Positions 21,849 through 31,491 of a DNA stretch of 64,000 nucleotides are shown in pieces. The stretch spans positions 7,957,931 to 8,021,930 of the forward strand of contig JARWKL010000010.1 of the NCBI GenBank assembly GCA_029961685.1, in the 5' to 3' direction. The position numbers and the translations under genes are program-made. Below the pieces are notes generated by a model. That model searched no databases. It was not told the DNA's origin and saw nothing but the letters and a program-made list of their open reading frames with translations. The stretch is from Aristolochia californica (Eukaryota > Streptophyta > Magnoliopsida > Piperales > Aristolochiaceae). Numbering within the stretch: position 1 is the first letter of the stretch; each line of letters starts with the position of its first letter.

Positions 21849-22790
21849 ATGGGTTATTCTATATCCCAAGAAAGATGGGTTGCTATGGGTAAGGAATTGG
21901 AGGAAATACGAGCACGGTTAGATGCTTCAATTGAATGTTCGGCAATGGAGCCACGTGCTCCCACAGAAAAGGTCATACGACCTGAAATTTCCTGCATATG
22001 CGTAGGCATATGCGTACAAGAGGCAGTTGCTGCCTTGGACAAGCAGAAAGGCCAACGGCCAGGAACTCCAGCGGCGACGACATCAGAATTTGGGGATTCC
22101 GAAATTCCAAAAATGGCTGCACCGGAAATTCCGACGGCACTCGAAATCTCCGAGCAAGCGCAGAACTTCCGATATGCCTCCAAGGGCTACGATTCGCCTC
22201 CAAGTGGTGCGATTCGCCGCCGGAGTAGCAGGCGACCCAGTCGCTTCCCTTGGGTTCGTCGGCAAACTACCCGAGAGCCCTCTGTCTCGGAAAAATTCCA
22301 AGCGGCGACGCCTCAGCGGGCTTCTCGTCGCCACCGGCGAAGCAGGATAGTTCGTCGGCGCCATAAGCAACTTTTCCGCAAGGGATCTCGGTTCCGGGAG
22401 GCTGAGGAACGACGATTTACAAGTTTCCGAGACCCCTCTGTCTCGAAAACTATCCAGGCGGCGAAGCCCCGACGGGCTGCGATTCGCCACCGAAAAATCA
22501 TGCGATTCCGTCGGTGCCGGGAGAGAGGAAGGAGACGGCCGTCGCCGATAATCGTCAGTGCCGTGAGGAACGGAACCGCCGGCCGCAGAGTTCGGGAGCC
22601 GCCGAAGGAAGAAGACGACTCCCGATTAAATTTTCGTAACTTAGGAAAATTTAATCGGCCCGGTCCGCTGAGTCGCAAGCCGGACCGGGTTCCTGAACTG
22701 GGTCAACCTAGGTTAACTCGGACCGGCCCCCCTCACAAAAAACAAAAAAAAAAAAAAAAGGGAAGCGGGCAAACAGAGGGGGCGTCATAG
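21849..22790 (+). CDS. Arg-rich 313-aa hypothetical protein of NA-LTR
   Basis: The ATG lies 8 bases after the primer site and the frame fills nearly the whole interior, stopping before the polypurine tract. Residues 1-30 (MGYSISQERWVAMGKELEEI) could form a short helix. The middle is very basic, with a repeated module of about 53 residues (PSVSEKFQAATPQRASRRHR, then PSVSKTIQAAKPRRAAIRHR), corresponding to a roughly 160-bp tandem duplication in DNA. The C-terminus ends in a Lys run. There is no Zn knuckle and no DSG, FDD or DDE motif. The region is GC-rich and several other frames are also open, so the frame may be partly compositional. If real, a nucleic-acid-binding Gag-like role is a guess from charge alone. 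Confidence 0.45.
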   Translation: MGYSISQERWVAMGKELEEIRARLDASIECSAMEPRAPTEKVIRPEISCICVGICVQEAVAALDKQKGQRPGTPAATTSEFGDSEIPKMAAPEIPTALEISEQAQNFRYASKGYDSPPSGAIRRRSSRRPSRFPWVRRQTTREPSVSEKFQAATPQRASRRHRRSRIVRRRHKQLFRKGSRFREAEERRFTSFRDPSVSKTIQAAKPRRAAIRHRKIMRFRRCRERGRRRPSPIIVSAVRNGTAGRRVREPPKEEDDSRLNFRNLGKFNRPGPLSRKPDRVPELGQPRLTRTGPPHKKQKKKKKGSGQTEGAS

Positions 22791-22885
22791 CTTTCGCGGA
22801 TGCTACTTCAGCACCGATGAAGACGTCGGCATACAGACACTACTTCCGAGCTTGAGGACAAGCTCGTTTTCCAAGGGGGGTGTAA

Positions 22886-23340
22886 TGTTATGCACACAAT
22901 AACATTATTATTTTAGTGTTTTCTTTAATTTACTTTATTTTATTTCAGTTTTAGGTCATAGGGGTATTTTTGGAATATTTTATTTATAGGGGTATTTTTG
23001 GAATATTTTATTTATAGGGGTATTTTTGGAATATTTTATTTATAGGGGTATTTTTGGAATATTTTATTGTAAACCCTAACCGGGTGAACCCTATTTAAGG
23101 GGTAAGACTAATGAGAAATACAGGCATTGAAGTATTAAAAATTAGGTTAAATTTAGCGTAAGAGGCTTAGAGTTCTCCTCAACGAGTTCTAGGGTATCAA
23201 GCTTCCCTTTGACTTGATCTTCGTTTTTATCTTCCCCATGTCTTCCTACTACCCCTATGGTAATGCTTGGAAAACCTGTAACCCGTGGCAGATTGCAGAT
23301 CCTCCCAAAGAATCTACGTGTCAGATCCGGGACCGTAACA
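22886..23340 (+). repeat. NA-LTR 3' LTR
   Basis: 455 bp. Same as the 5' LTR except for four instead of two 28-bp units (about 22967-23067) and a few substitutions or indels. Confidence 0.95.
22962..23067 (+). repeat. 28-bp tandem repeat, four units
   Basis: Unit TAGGGGTATTTTTGGAATAT followed by TTTATTTA; the fourth unit diverges at its end (TTTATTGTAAA). The 5' LTR has two units. Confidence 0.95.
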
Positions 23341-23345
23341 GCATA

Positions 23346-24238
23346 TTGATTTTGCTCGTCAATCTGAAAAATAATTCTGAGTTTATGATGGTTAATTGTT
23401 GATTAATCCCAAGCTGGTTCATCATTGTTCATTGCCATTTTTTGTTGATTGATAACAACATCAATCTCATCGTTCTTCGATGGCCTTTTCTTCACTCGCT
23501 AGACAACATTCTTATTATCTATTGTTAAGGTCATGTTGATTATCTTTGCCAGCTTCGGAGATGATGACTTCTCACTGACAAGGAAGTTGCACTGTGGTAT
23601 CATGGTATCGTCGCACTGGAAGACGAAGATATTGTTCTGATTATTTGAATTACTGCAAAGATATTTGGCGGTTTGGCTTTAATCCACCTGCATTAAAGAT
23701 ATTGTTCTATTTAATTAAATTACACAAACATATCTGGCGGTTTGGCTTTATTCCACCTGAGTTAAAGATATTGTTCGATTTACTTAAATTACCACAAAGA
23801 TATATGGCGGTTTGGATTTAATCCGCTCAAGTTAACCTGCGTCAACTTGGGCCAAATGAACTCATGTTGACCCAAGTGAACTCGTACCGAGTCAACTCAG
23901 ACTCACGAGGTAGCCTGCCTCAGTCATATCAACTTGGTCACTTGACTCAATCTGAGTCTTCTACTCTACTCGATGTGACTCATATTTTTATGAATCGCCT
24001 TGAGTCACTCATTGATTTTCAAAACTATTATTTGCTATTTGCTATCTATTACATTGTTGGCTTCTATTGAATTATTACTCACTGACAAGTGTCAGCTTGT
24101 ACTACGATGAAAACTATTTCTGCCAAAGAATTTATTCTACTACAACAGATAAAGCATTTGATGGATTATCCAAACATCTAGGCCACCTCCAAAAATAAAT
24201 AACAAGTACGGTTTCAACTACTTCTCTATCCAGGATCA
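23346..24238 (+). other. Cop-A internal sequence with degenerate repeats
   Basis: No protein family recognised. It holds the 70-bp tandem repeat (23631-23825) and a stretch rich in 'gactcaa/gttgacc/gagtc' phrases (23830-24010). Presumed Cop-A gag region by position only, because a copia protease begins at about 24239. Confidence 0.4.
23631..23825 (+). repeat. Tandem repeat, three units of about 70 bp
   Basis: ATTGTTC recurs at 23631, 23701 and about 23770, and 'ggcggtttgg' recurs with the same period. The unit stays open in one frame, giving IWRFGF-PP-LKILF repeats, because the period is near 69-70 bp. Function unknown. Confidence 0.9.
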
Positions 24239-25985
24239 TTGGCTCTGGGGCCTCTGAGCTCCTAACAGATAATGGTACCTGATGAGAATGTAAAATGTCA
24301 TATTTTTTTCATTTAATTCTAAGGCTTTTATAATTATTTGGTTCCTAAATATACTCATTATTCTTATATTTTTATGTAGGATAAAAATGGAGGCGTTAAG
24401 TGCAAAACGAAGTTAATTGGGCGATTCTGGATAGTTTCAACATTGCTTCAGAATTTGGGTATAACTCTCTCATCCAAGCTCTGAATGCGATAATTCAAGA
24501 TGCCATTGAACGCCAAGAAAAATTTCTACAACTTTAATGTTATGAATTTTGATAGATAATGAGTGAATCCAGGTAGAAATATGGCTTGAAGTCACGACAC
24601 ATGCTCTGTGACCCAAACCGGATGCATGAAAAGAAAAACCCTAAACCGAGAGAAAGAAGGGGAATAAAAAGGAGGCACAAGGAGAGTTAGGGAGGACGCC
24701 CCTTCTTGGTCTCTTCTCCAGCTTTTCATCCTCTTTTCTCTAGTTTTTCCCTCAGCTTTCTTCGTAGCCCTACGCCGCTAAAATTTCAGACTTGGTCAAA
24801 GGAAACTGAAGCCATCGGAATCAATACAACTGTGACATCTGATTTGTTTTCATCATTCAATTTATGTTTTGAGTATCCGATGTTCTTCTATAGTTTTCTT
24901 TCATGATTGTCTCATTTAATCACTAGGAGGCCTACACGTTTATTACTCATTGCAATCTACTGTTAGGTTAGATATCAAATCCGTAATTGTTTGATCCCTC
25001 TAACTAGTCAAGCAATCGAGATTTGTTGATTTGCTGCATCAAGAATTATTAGATCTTGAGAAGAACGCTGGACTAAATTAAAAGCAGCCGCTTGTGCTTG
25101 TGTTTTTTAGCTTCATCGATCTCTCTAATTCTTAAGGCTGCTACTAGATTAAACCTTTAGCGGTTGTCTTGGGTTGTTTAGTTGTTAGGGTTAATTGGAT
25201 CAATTGTTTTCTAATTAAGTACAAAGGAGAGATAGGAAGATAGTTCCAATGGTGAATACTCAAGTGCGAATTGATATATGCCTGCATCGATGATTAGTTG
25301 TGAAATTCGGATGGTGGATGTTGACTTAGAATAAGGTTTGTTCTTTTCAATGATTTTGATTCTTTTAATTTGAATTGTTTCTAAGTTGTTTTTCTTAAAA
25401 GTGTTTTCATTATACTCAAACCCCCCATCCTTGTTCACGGAGCATAAACGTAGACTAATCACTCTTCGTGGGATTGATCCTTACTTGCACTACTACATAT
25501 ATTTTTAGGAGTATAGGTTTTATTTTTGGTTGCCTAAGACAGCACACCAGTACCCTTCTGAATTCTTTATCTCCTTGTTTACTCGCCAAGTTTGTCTCCA
25601 TAGCAGATGGATCCCAAACTAAGGTATGTGGGGTGGGGTCCATATTTGCTACACCTACTCTTCATTTAAAATATATCTTATTTTTTTCCTAAGTTTCCAT
25701 TAAATCTTTTATCCGTTAGTCAGTAACGAAAGAATTCAATTGTTCCATCACTTTTTCCCCACTTGTTGTGTTCAACGAGATCTGAAGAGAAAACAGATTA
25801 TTGGGGGAGGCTATGAAAAAAGGGGGCTCTACTATCTTGATTCACCACCGTTAATAGCCACCACTAGTGCTTAGTATACGACTCTTCAGTGGCACAATAG
25901 ATTAGGACATCCTTCCCTTCAGGCACTCAAATAGATTACTCCTACATTATAGTCTATTTCTAGTCTCAACTGTGAAGACCGTCAA
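24239..25985 (+). pseudogene. Cop-A protease and pre-integrase, split by solo LTR
   Basis: 24239-24279 reads IIGSGASELLTDNGT (active site DSG changed to GSG). After the solo LTR the frame continues exactly at 25555 with LNSLSPCLLAKFVSIADGSQTK, then VGSIFATPTLHLKYILFF. The pre-integrase part (25795-25985) reads IIGGGYEKRGLYYLDSPP, LQWHNRLGHPSLQALK with stops. Confidence 0.87.
24280..25549 (+). repeat. Solo LTR, 1270 bp
   Basis: Starts TGATGAGAATGTAAAATG and ends GACAGCACACCA, flanked by GTACC on both sides (24275-24279, 25550-25554). The near-end phrase 'gtgggattgatccttactt' followed by GCACTACTACAT is typical of LTR/leader ends of large plant gypsy elements (Tat/Athila-like), which is from memory. 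Removing it and one GTACC restores the copia protease frame. No partner LTR or internal domain is seen, so it is a solo LTR left by recombination. Confidence 0.85.
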
Positions 25986-26716
25986 GTGAGTAAACACCAG
26001 CTGAGTACTTATTCTCCTCGTGGTGAAACCAAGAGTGTTGCCCCATTTTCTTTAGTTCATACTGATATATGGGGCCCTATGAACATCTCAAATGTTTCCC
26101 AATCTAAGTATTTCGTTACATTTGTGGATGATTTCTCCCCAGTTCCATGGTTGTTCCTATTAAAAGTGAGATCAGAATTTTTTACCTCTTTTTAAGTCTT
26201 TTTGTGCCATGGTATCTACCCAGTTCAACACTACGTTAAAGATTATTCGCTCCGATAATTCCAAAGACTATATGTCTTCAAACGTCCAAACTTTTTGCCA
26301 GGACAAAGGCAACACTTACCAAACTTGTTGTGTGTCTACACACCACAACAAAATGGTGTGGTAGAAAGAAAAATAGACATCTTCTTGAGGTTGCTCGTGT
26401 TCTAATCCATCATATACATGTACCTCATTTCTATTGGTCCCATGCTCTTCTCACCGCCTATTATCCTATTAACAGGTTACTTCTTCAGTGCTTGGTCAAT
26501 AGACACCATATTCATGTCTTTTTCCTGGTGATAACTTGTTCTCTTTTCCTTTGAGAGTTTTTGGGTGTACCTACTTTGTTCATAACATTTCCACACATAT
26601 GACTAAATTGGATCCCAGGGCATTTAAATGTATTTTTTTGGGTACTCTCGTACTCAAAATGGATATGTCTATTGCAATCCATCTCTTCAGATATTGTTTG
26701 TTTTGAGTGATGTCAC
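25986..26716 (+). pseudogene. Cop-A integrase
   Basis: VSKHQLSTYSPR Zn-finger end, PFSLVHTDIWGPMNISN (first Asp), YFVTFVDDFSPVPWLFLLK, then frame breaks, with the Glu block reading YTPQQNGVVERKNRHLLEVA and SHALLTAYYPINR. It continues to a DVT block, where the gypsy LTR chimera is inserted at 26717. Stops at 26194 and elsewhere. Confidence 0.9.
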
Positions 26717-27420
26717 TGTTATGGACTCCATAGCATCACGAGTTATCCAGAGGCATAGGAATTAAATTATGTCAATTTACTTTTCATGTAATTTCAATTC
26801 AGTTGGTTTACTTTGTTTGGTTTGGTTTACTTTGGGTTGGTTCAATTGTAATGTGGCGTGAACCACTTGACCTATGGGTCAACTTTGTATTTCCATCCTC
26901 AACCCTATTTAGGGGGATGTCAAGGGAACGAGAAAGCTAAGTATTGAGAAAATTAGATTAAACAGGTCAGATTCTCCCTCAGAGGTCTAGGTCGGATTCT
27001 CCCTCTGAGGTCTAGGTTGAGCTTCCTTCAAAGCTCCTTCATTCTATTTGATTTCCATCATTCCACGTTCCAGAAACAAGAATTCTCTTCCAGTGTCAAG
27101 AGCATCCATGGAGGGAAGAGAGGAAAGAAGGGTGACTCGATCCATGGCAAGGGAAGATCCTAACATCTTGGTATTAGAGCCGACCCTCGGTTGCGAGTTC
27201 GAATCCCCAGATGAGCGCTTGCGGAAAGGAGCGACCATGTGGAAGGGGCTGACCTAGAGAACTGCGAAGGGGCACCAGGAGTGGGGTAGCCAGATGAGTA
27301 GGCTAGTTGAGCTGTCGTGGGCGTCGGGTCGCGAAGGGGGTGTGATGTCACAGTACACGCACCCGGTCCTGGTGGTCTTGGGCTAAGGGTTAAGTACCTA
27401 TATCTTCCGCACCTAACAGA
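26717..27420 (+). mobile_element. Chimera of a gypsy LTR and a TRIM-like body
   Basis: 26717-27165 is a complete gypsy LTR (449 bp, TGTTATGGACTCC...GATCCTAACA) of the Gyp-1 type, with primer site TTGGTATTAGAGC at 27168-27180. What follows is not gag. It has a B-box-like GAGTTCGAATCCCC (27195-27208), a purine tract CGAAGGGGG (27333-27341) and then, at about 27380-27420, sequence matching the TRIM-1 repeat (GGTCTTGGG, GGGTTAAGTACCTAT, AACAGACCGGTCTTTTGGG). No second gypsy LTR follows. TGATGTCAC occurs at 26708-26716 and again near 27342-27350. Confidence 0.7.
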
Positions 27421-27789
27421 CCGGTCTTTTGGGTATTTTTATTCATCCACTGATGGCCCACTAGGTTTTTCTGCTGCCAATGAGTTTCCTAAACCTATTG
27501 TGACAATTCATGACCTTGCACCTCATGGCCATATTGAACTACCTATTATGCCTCTTAAGCATTGGCCAACACTTTACCAGTGGAGTCTCCAGATTCATCT
27601 GAGGTATGTTCTCCTTCCCTGTCCCCCTATTTTGGTTCCTTTATTTGATACTTAGCCTATTGCTCTTCGAAAAGAACCTAGGGCCTTCACCCGACCTTCG
27701 ACCTCTCACCCCACTGCTTAGTTTTGATCTACCCATTGGTTATCACCATCTTCCTAGCAGTTTCTTGCCTCGATTTATTTTGTTTCTAT
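27421..27789 (+). other. Cop-A integrase-RT linker
   Basis: Open but low-similarity stretch with Pro-rich text, in the place where copia elements have the variable linker. No motif beyond that. Confidence 0.5.
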
Positions 27790-28560
27790 TCCTCATTTTT
27801 ATTAGGAGGCCCTTCGGATTCCAAGATGGAAAGCAGCCATGGATGAAGAAATGGCAGCTCTTTACGAGAATTAAACATGGCACCTTGTTTCGTTACAATA
27901 TGGTAAATAGTCGATAGGATGTAAATGGGTCTTTACTGTAAAACAAAATCTGGATGGCATGGAGGCCCGCCTTAAAGCCAGACGAGTGGCAAAAGGCTAT
28001 ACCAAGTGTTTTGGGATTGATTATGAGAAAATACTTTCCCCAATGCCAATGTCAACTCGGTACGTGTCTTTTTATCTCTAGCTGCTAATTCTCGATGGTC
28101 TGTCTTTTAACTAGTTGTAAAACATACATTTCTCAAAGACAATATTAAGGAGAAAATTTATATGTTGCAACTGCCTAGATATGTGGTTGAGGGGGAGTTG
28201 GTGTGTCGTCTTACAAAATTAGTATATGGTCTAAAAAATCACTATAGGCCTGGTTTAACAAGTTTAATCAAGAAATGATTCATTTTGGGTTCACAAGGTG
28301 CTCTTTGGACCTTTCTGTATTTGTCAACCATACTGACAAAGGAATTGTACTACTAGTTGTATATGTATATGATATTATTCTGACGGGAAGTGATTAAGAT
28401 AGCATCAATCAAGTAAAAAACAAGATATGCAGTGAGTTCAAAACGAAATTCTTGGGACTTCTCAAGTATTTTTTTGGTATTGAGGTTCTTCAGTCCAAGC
28501 ATGGTATTATCTTATTATAGAGGAAATATGTCCTTGACTTGGTCGAAAAATAAAAATAAT
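27790..28560 (+). pseudogene. Cop-A reverse transcriptase
   Basis: Blocks: EALRIPRWKAAMDEEMAALYEN, IGCKWVFTVKQNLDGMEARLKARRVAKGYTKCFGIDYEK, and the active site VVYVYDIILTGSD. The canonical YVDD is YVYD: the first catalytic Asp is Tyr (TAT). Then KNKICSEFKTKFLGLLKYFFGIEVLQSKHG. Many stops throughout. Confidence 0.88.
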
Positions 28561-29300
28561 GGGACGTTGTCCTGCTAACACCCCCATGGAGATAAATACA
28601 AAACTATGTGTTTGCTCGGGATTGGAAGTTGATGTTGGCAAGTACCATAGGCTAGTTGACAAGCTTATCTATCTCATTGTGACTTGACCAGATGTTTCTT
28701 TTATTGTCAGTATGGTCAGTCAATATATGCATAAACTTCATATGTCTCATTGGTAGGCATTGTAGAGAATTCTCACAAACTTGAAAAAGGCACCAAGACA
28801 AGGGCTCCTATATATGTATCATGGCCATCTCAATATCAAAAGATTCACTTATGCAGATTGTGCTAGATCACAAGATGATAGAAAATCTATTTCAGAATAT
28901 TGTACTCTAGTTGAGGTAACCTTGTTACATGGAGGAGTAAAAAATAAAATGTGATTGCAAGGTCCAGTGAAGAAGTAGAATACAAAGCCATGACACATGC
29001 GGTAAGTGAGCTTCTATGGATTAAATCCCTTCTAGCTGAAGTAGCATTCCACAAAGAAGGCCTTGTGGAACTCTATTATGTTACTCAAACAAAATCCACA
29101 TTGCCTCCAACCCAGTGTTTCAGAAGAGAACTAAGCATATCGAGGTGGACTATCACTTTGTGATAGAAAAGCTGCAAAAAGGAAGGATAAGCATCAAACA
29201 TGTCTCAACTCATAAACAACTTGTTGATATGTTCATGAAGTCAGTCAACTCCAAAATTCTCTCCAAGCTGGGATTATATGATATTTTTTCACCACCAACT
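28561..29300 (+). pseudogene. Cop-A RNase H
   Basis: GRCPANTPMEINTKLCVCSG, VGKYHRLVDKLIYLIVT, PDVSFIVSMVSQYMHK, then in another frame VIARSSEEVEYKAMTHAVSELLWIKSLLAEV and KRTKHIEVDYHFVIEKLQKGRISIKHVSTHKQLVDMFMKSV. It ends LYDIFSPPT before the polypurine tract. Stops and shifts between blocks. Confidence 0.9.
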
Positions 29301-29309
29301 TGAGGAGGG

Positions 29310-29495
29310 TGTTGAAAGACATAAACAAGTTTAATTGGAATTATTGTAATAATCATGTTTTTCTCTCTCCTTCAATCTCTATAGGGTGAAGGGCATATTT
29401 GTAATTTTTTTACCTTTTTCATCTATAAACAAAGGTTAAGTGGAAGGGTTGAGTATTCCACAACAACCATTATTCTCCCCTCTCTTCTTTACGTA

Positions 29496-29544
<49 letters not shown>

Positions 29545-29675
29545 TTCTCACTCTCACATTCGTTCTTGCCTCTCTATTCATTCATGTCACTTCACTTCCT
29601 CTCCTCTTCTCCTCAATTTGTCTCACTTAAAATTTAAGTTGTAAATCTCAATATTATGGAATCCTGAAATCAACA
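29310..29675 (+). repeat. Cop-A 3' LTR
   Basis: 366 bp, longer than the 5' LTR mainly through expansion of a TC microsatellite (about 29498-29548). Ends AATCCTGAAATCAACA. Confidence 0.9.
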
Positions 29676-30133
29676 TCATCCACATATATCGCCATAAGAA
29701 TGTTGCCCTTACTGGAATTTCTGGTAAACACTGAGTGATCACTTTCACAACTCTTGAACCCAAGTTTTGTAACCATGGTGGTAAATTTATAAAATCAAGC
29801 CCGCGGAGATTGTTTCAGTTCAGCCGACATACTTTTCTCAAACACATAACTAGGTGGTTGGTGCATGTAGACTTCCTCAAATAGTATACCATTCAATAAA
29901 GTATTCTTGACATCTAACTGATGTAACTCCCATTTAAAATTGACTATTAGTGACATAAGAACTTTGACCAAGTTGATCTTGGCAATAGGAGAAAAGGTTT
30001 CATCATAATCAACACCGTAAGACAGAGTATGACCTTTAGCAACCAACCAAACCTTGTAACTAGAAATGGAACCATATGAATTATACTTTAGGGAGAAGAC
30101 CCATTTGCACCCAACTGCCTTTTTTTCCTGGTG
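29676..30133 (-). pseudogene. Cop-C RT, N-terminal and middle part
   Basis: The minus strand reads GCKWVFSLKYNSYGSI, KVWLVAKGHTLSYGVDYDETFSPIAKINLVKVLMSLIVNFKWELHQLDVKNTLLNGILFEEVYMHQPPSYVFEK, then FKSCESDHSVFTRNS and MAIYVDD at the Cop-A junction. It is the upstream partner of 9229-9606. The FxxALYGLKQ block is missing at about 29800, where the frame changes. The left side of GCKWVF (30121-30133) borders the inverted copia arm. Confidence 0.9.
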
Positions 30134-31243
30134 GAAGAGCGGTCAAATGCCTCAGCTATACGGGTCCGAGTTCTGAGTTCAATAGATACTTCTTCCGTGA
30201 CTCGGATATATTGGTCTACTATTTGACTCGGCTCGACTCAGTTCCTTATCTCCGGCTTGATTATTATTTTAGAGTTTTGGCAGCTTATTCCTTGGTCAAC
30301 ATATTATTTGGTGCAACTTCCTTATTTAGTGATGGACTATTTGAGGATTATTTTATGGGACATTTTTAAGGATTATTTGGTTCATGTTATATGGGCCCAG
30401 TCCCATTTCAGGTGCTACTATTATGTCTCTCTGATTGAGACATTATTATTAAAGGCCTTCTCAATTGTTGACTATTTTCAGCATTGGTTATTTTGATGAA
30501 GAAGAAAGCACATGGTGGCCCTTGAATATTATCTTTTGTGTGATTACACGTTACCCCCCTTAATTGGCATCTTTACTCCAACAATTTGAGAATCAATGCC
30601 CTGTTGAGGGACACCATGATGAAACTTTTTATTACAATTATGAACAATGCCTATAGACCCACTACCTATAGAGGATAGAAGTGTGCCCAACATCCAACAT
30701 GAGTCATTTAACCAGAGTATGGAGCAATGTCTTATGGCAAGGAGCAATTTTACTCTCACTTATATTATGCCAACTCGGCCTCTTGGAAGAGTCCACCAGC
30801 TTGAGGGGGTGTTGGAAGATATGGTGGACTACCATTTTATATGGGAAGATCCTATACACCATTTGCAATAAGTTGGGCGTTCATGATGTTCTCTCACCCC
30901 CAGCTTGAGGGGGAGTGTTGAAAGATGGGCCCAAGCCCACACAACCAAGGAAGGCCCACACATTTAAGAGAGGAGGAAGATGGGGTCAAGGCCCACAAAC
31001 CAAGGTGAAGGCCCATAGGCTCACACAGTGGTGGCATTATGGTAAATAAAGAGTCATCTTCATAAAGATGGTATTTATATAATTAGTTTTTATAATATTA
31101 TAGTTTTATTAATATCTAAATTGAGTTTCAAGGGAAGGGTTGGAACATAAGTCCATAACCTCTTTTCTTCTTCCTAGTTTCTCCCAATGAGTCACTCTGT
31201 CTTTTTCTCCATGAGCTAAATCATGGAGTCCTGAAAATCAACA
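30134..31243 (+). mobile_element. Left arm: partial copia 3' end with LTR (+)
   Basis: The 3' end of a copia element whose LTR is 30916-31243 (TGTTGAAAGATGGGCCC...AAAATCAACA, 328 bp), preceded by polypurine tract TTGAGGGGGAG. Upstream, VDYHFIWED and KLGVHDVLSPPA are the tail of copia RNase H. The 780 bp before the LTR, including non-coding text from 30140, matches 31919-32837 in inverse orientation. The 5' half of the element is absent. Confidence 0.75.
30916..31243 (+). repeat. Copia LTR of left arm
   Basis: 328 bp. It shares blocks such as CACAGTGGTGGCAT and GGTAAATAAAGAGTCAT with the inverted LTR at 31492-31918. Confidence 0.8.
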
Positions 31244-31491
31244 TAAACATAATTAGAGATAGGGTGTAAAGTGGATGGAAATCTAACAATTGTAGAGTGC
31301 AATTTTTTGCGAAGAGCATTGGGCCTAGTATCATAAGATGATCCATAAACTTCTGGAGATGGAGGCAAACATACCTCGAGATCATCTGAAGACTACACAG
31401 GTGACTGGTCAACGAGTGTAGAAAGAGGGTCTTCAGAAGGCTAGTCCACAGTCTGAAAATCATTATTCATCAGAATAAATTTCTTTGGTAT
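31244..31491 (-). pseudogene. Cop-C integrase-RT linker
   Basis: The minus strand reads FQTVD, PSEDPLSTLVDQSPV, SSDDLEVCLPPSPEVYGSSYDTRPNALRK and RFPSTLYPISNYVYVD, the copia linker just upstream of RT. It lies between the two inverted arms and belongs to Cop-C, the shared target. About 60 residues expected between it and GCKWVF are missing at the left arm. Confidence 0.75.

Larger units (their letters stand above)
21426..23340 (+). mobile_element. NA-LTR, non-autonomous LTR element with its own ORF
   Basis: 1915 bp. Perfect target duplication GCATA (21421-21425, 23341-23345). LTRs 21426-21825 (400 bp) and 22886-23340 (455 bp), TGTTATGC...CGTAACA. Primer site TGGTATCAGAGCA at 21828-21840; polypurine tract CCAAGGGGGGTG at 22871-22882. 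The 1060-bp interior has no gag, RT or integrase motif, only a 313-codon Arg-rich frame. The final interior bases 'cttgaggacaagctcgtttt' resemble the pol end (LEDKLFLQ) of gypsy elements, suggesting descent from a chromovirus by replacement of the interior. Confidence 0.95.
9607..29675 (+). mobile_element. Cop-A, copia element carrying several nested insertions
   Basis: The 5' LTR 9607-9867 is followed by primer site TGGTATCAGAGCA (9868-9880). The 3' LTR 29310-29675 is preceded by the polypurine tract CTTGAGGAGGG. Both LTRs end ATCCTGAAATCAACA. It splits the Cop-C RT at its YVDD box. I could not find a matching 5-bp duplication (ATATT left, TCATC right). The LTRs differ greatly, so the insertion is old. 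The body is interrupted by Cop-B, NA-LTR, a solo LTR and a gypsy/TRIM chimera. Confidence 0.88.

Noticed and set aside
22083..22490. 135-codon minus-strand frame in NA-LTR as a separate gene
   Set aside because: Shadow of the GC-rich repeated region; the plus-strand frame is longer and starts right after the primer site.
23594..23821. 75-codon frame as a small protein gene
   Set aside because: It is entirely made by the 70-bp tandem repeat, with no promoter or conserved motif.
27181..27210. A tRNA gene around the B-box-like sequence
   Set aside because: No A box, no acceptor or anticodon stem pairing is visible; it sits inside a TRIM-like element.
29490..29560. CRISPR-like array
   Set aside because: Simple TC microsatellite; no spacers of constant length.
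9602..29680. A target duplication for Cop-A
   Set aside because: ATATT on the left and TCATC on the right do not match; the duplication has decayed or an end was lost.
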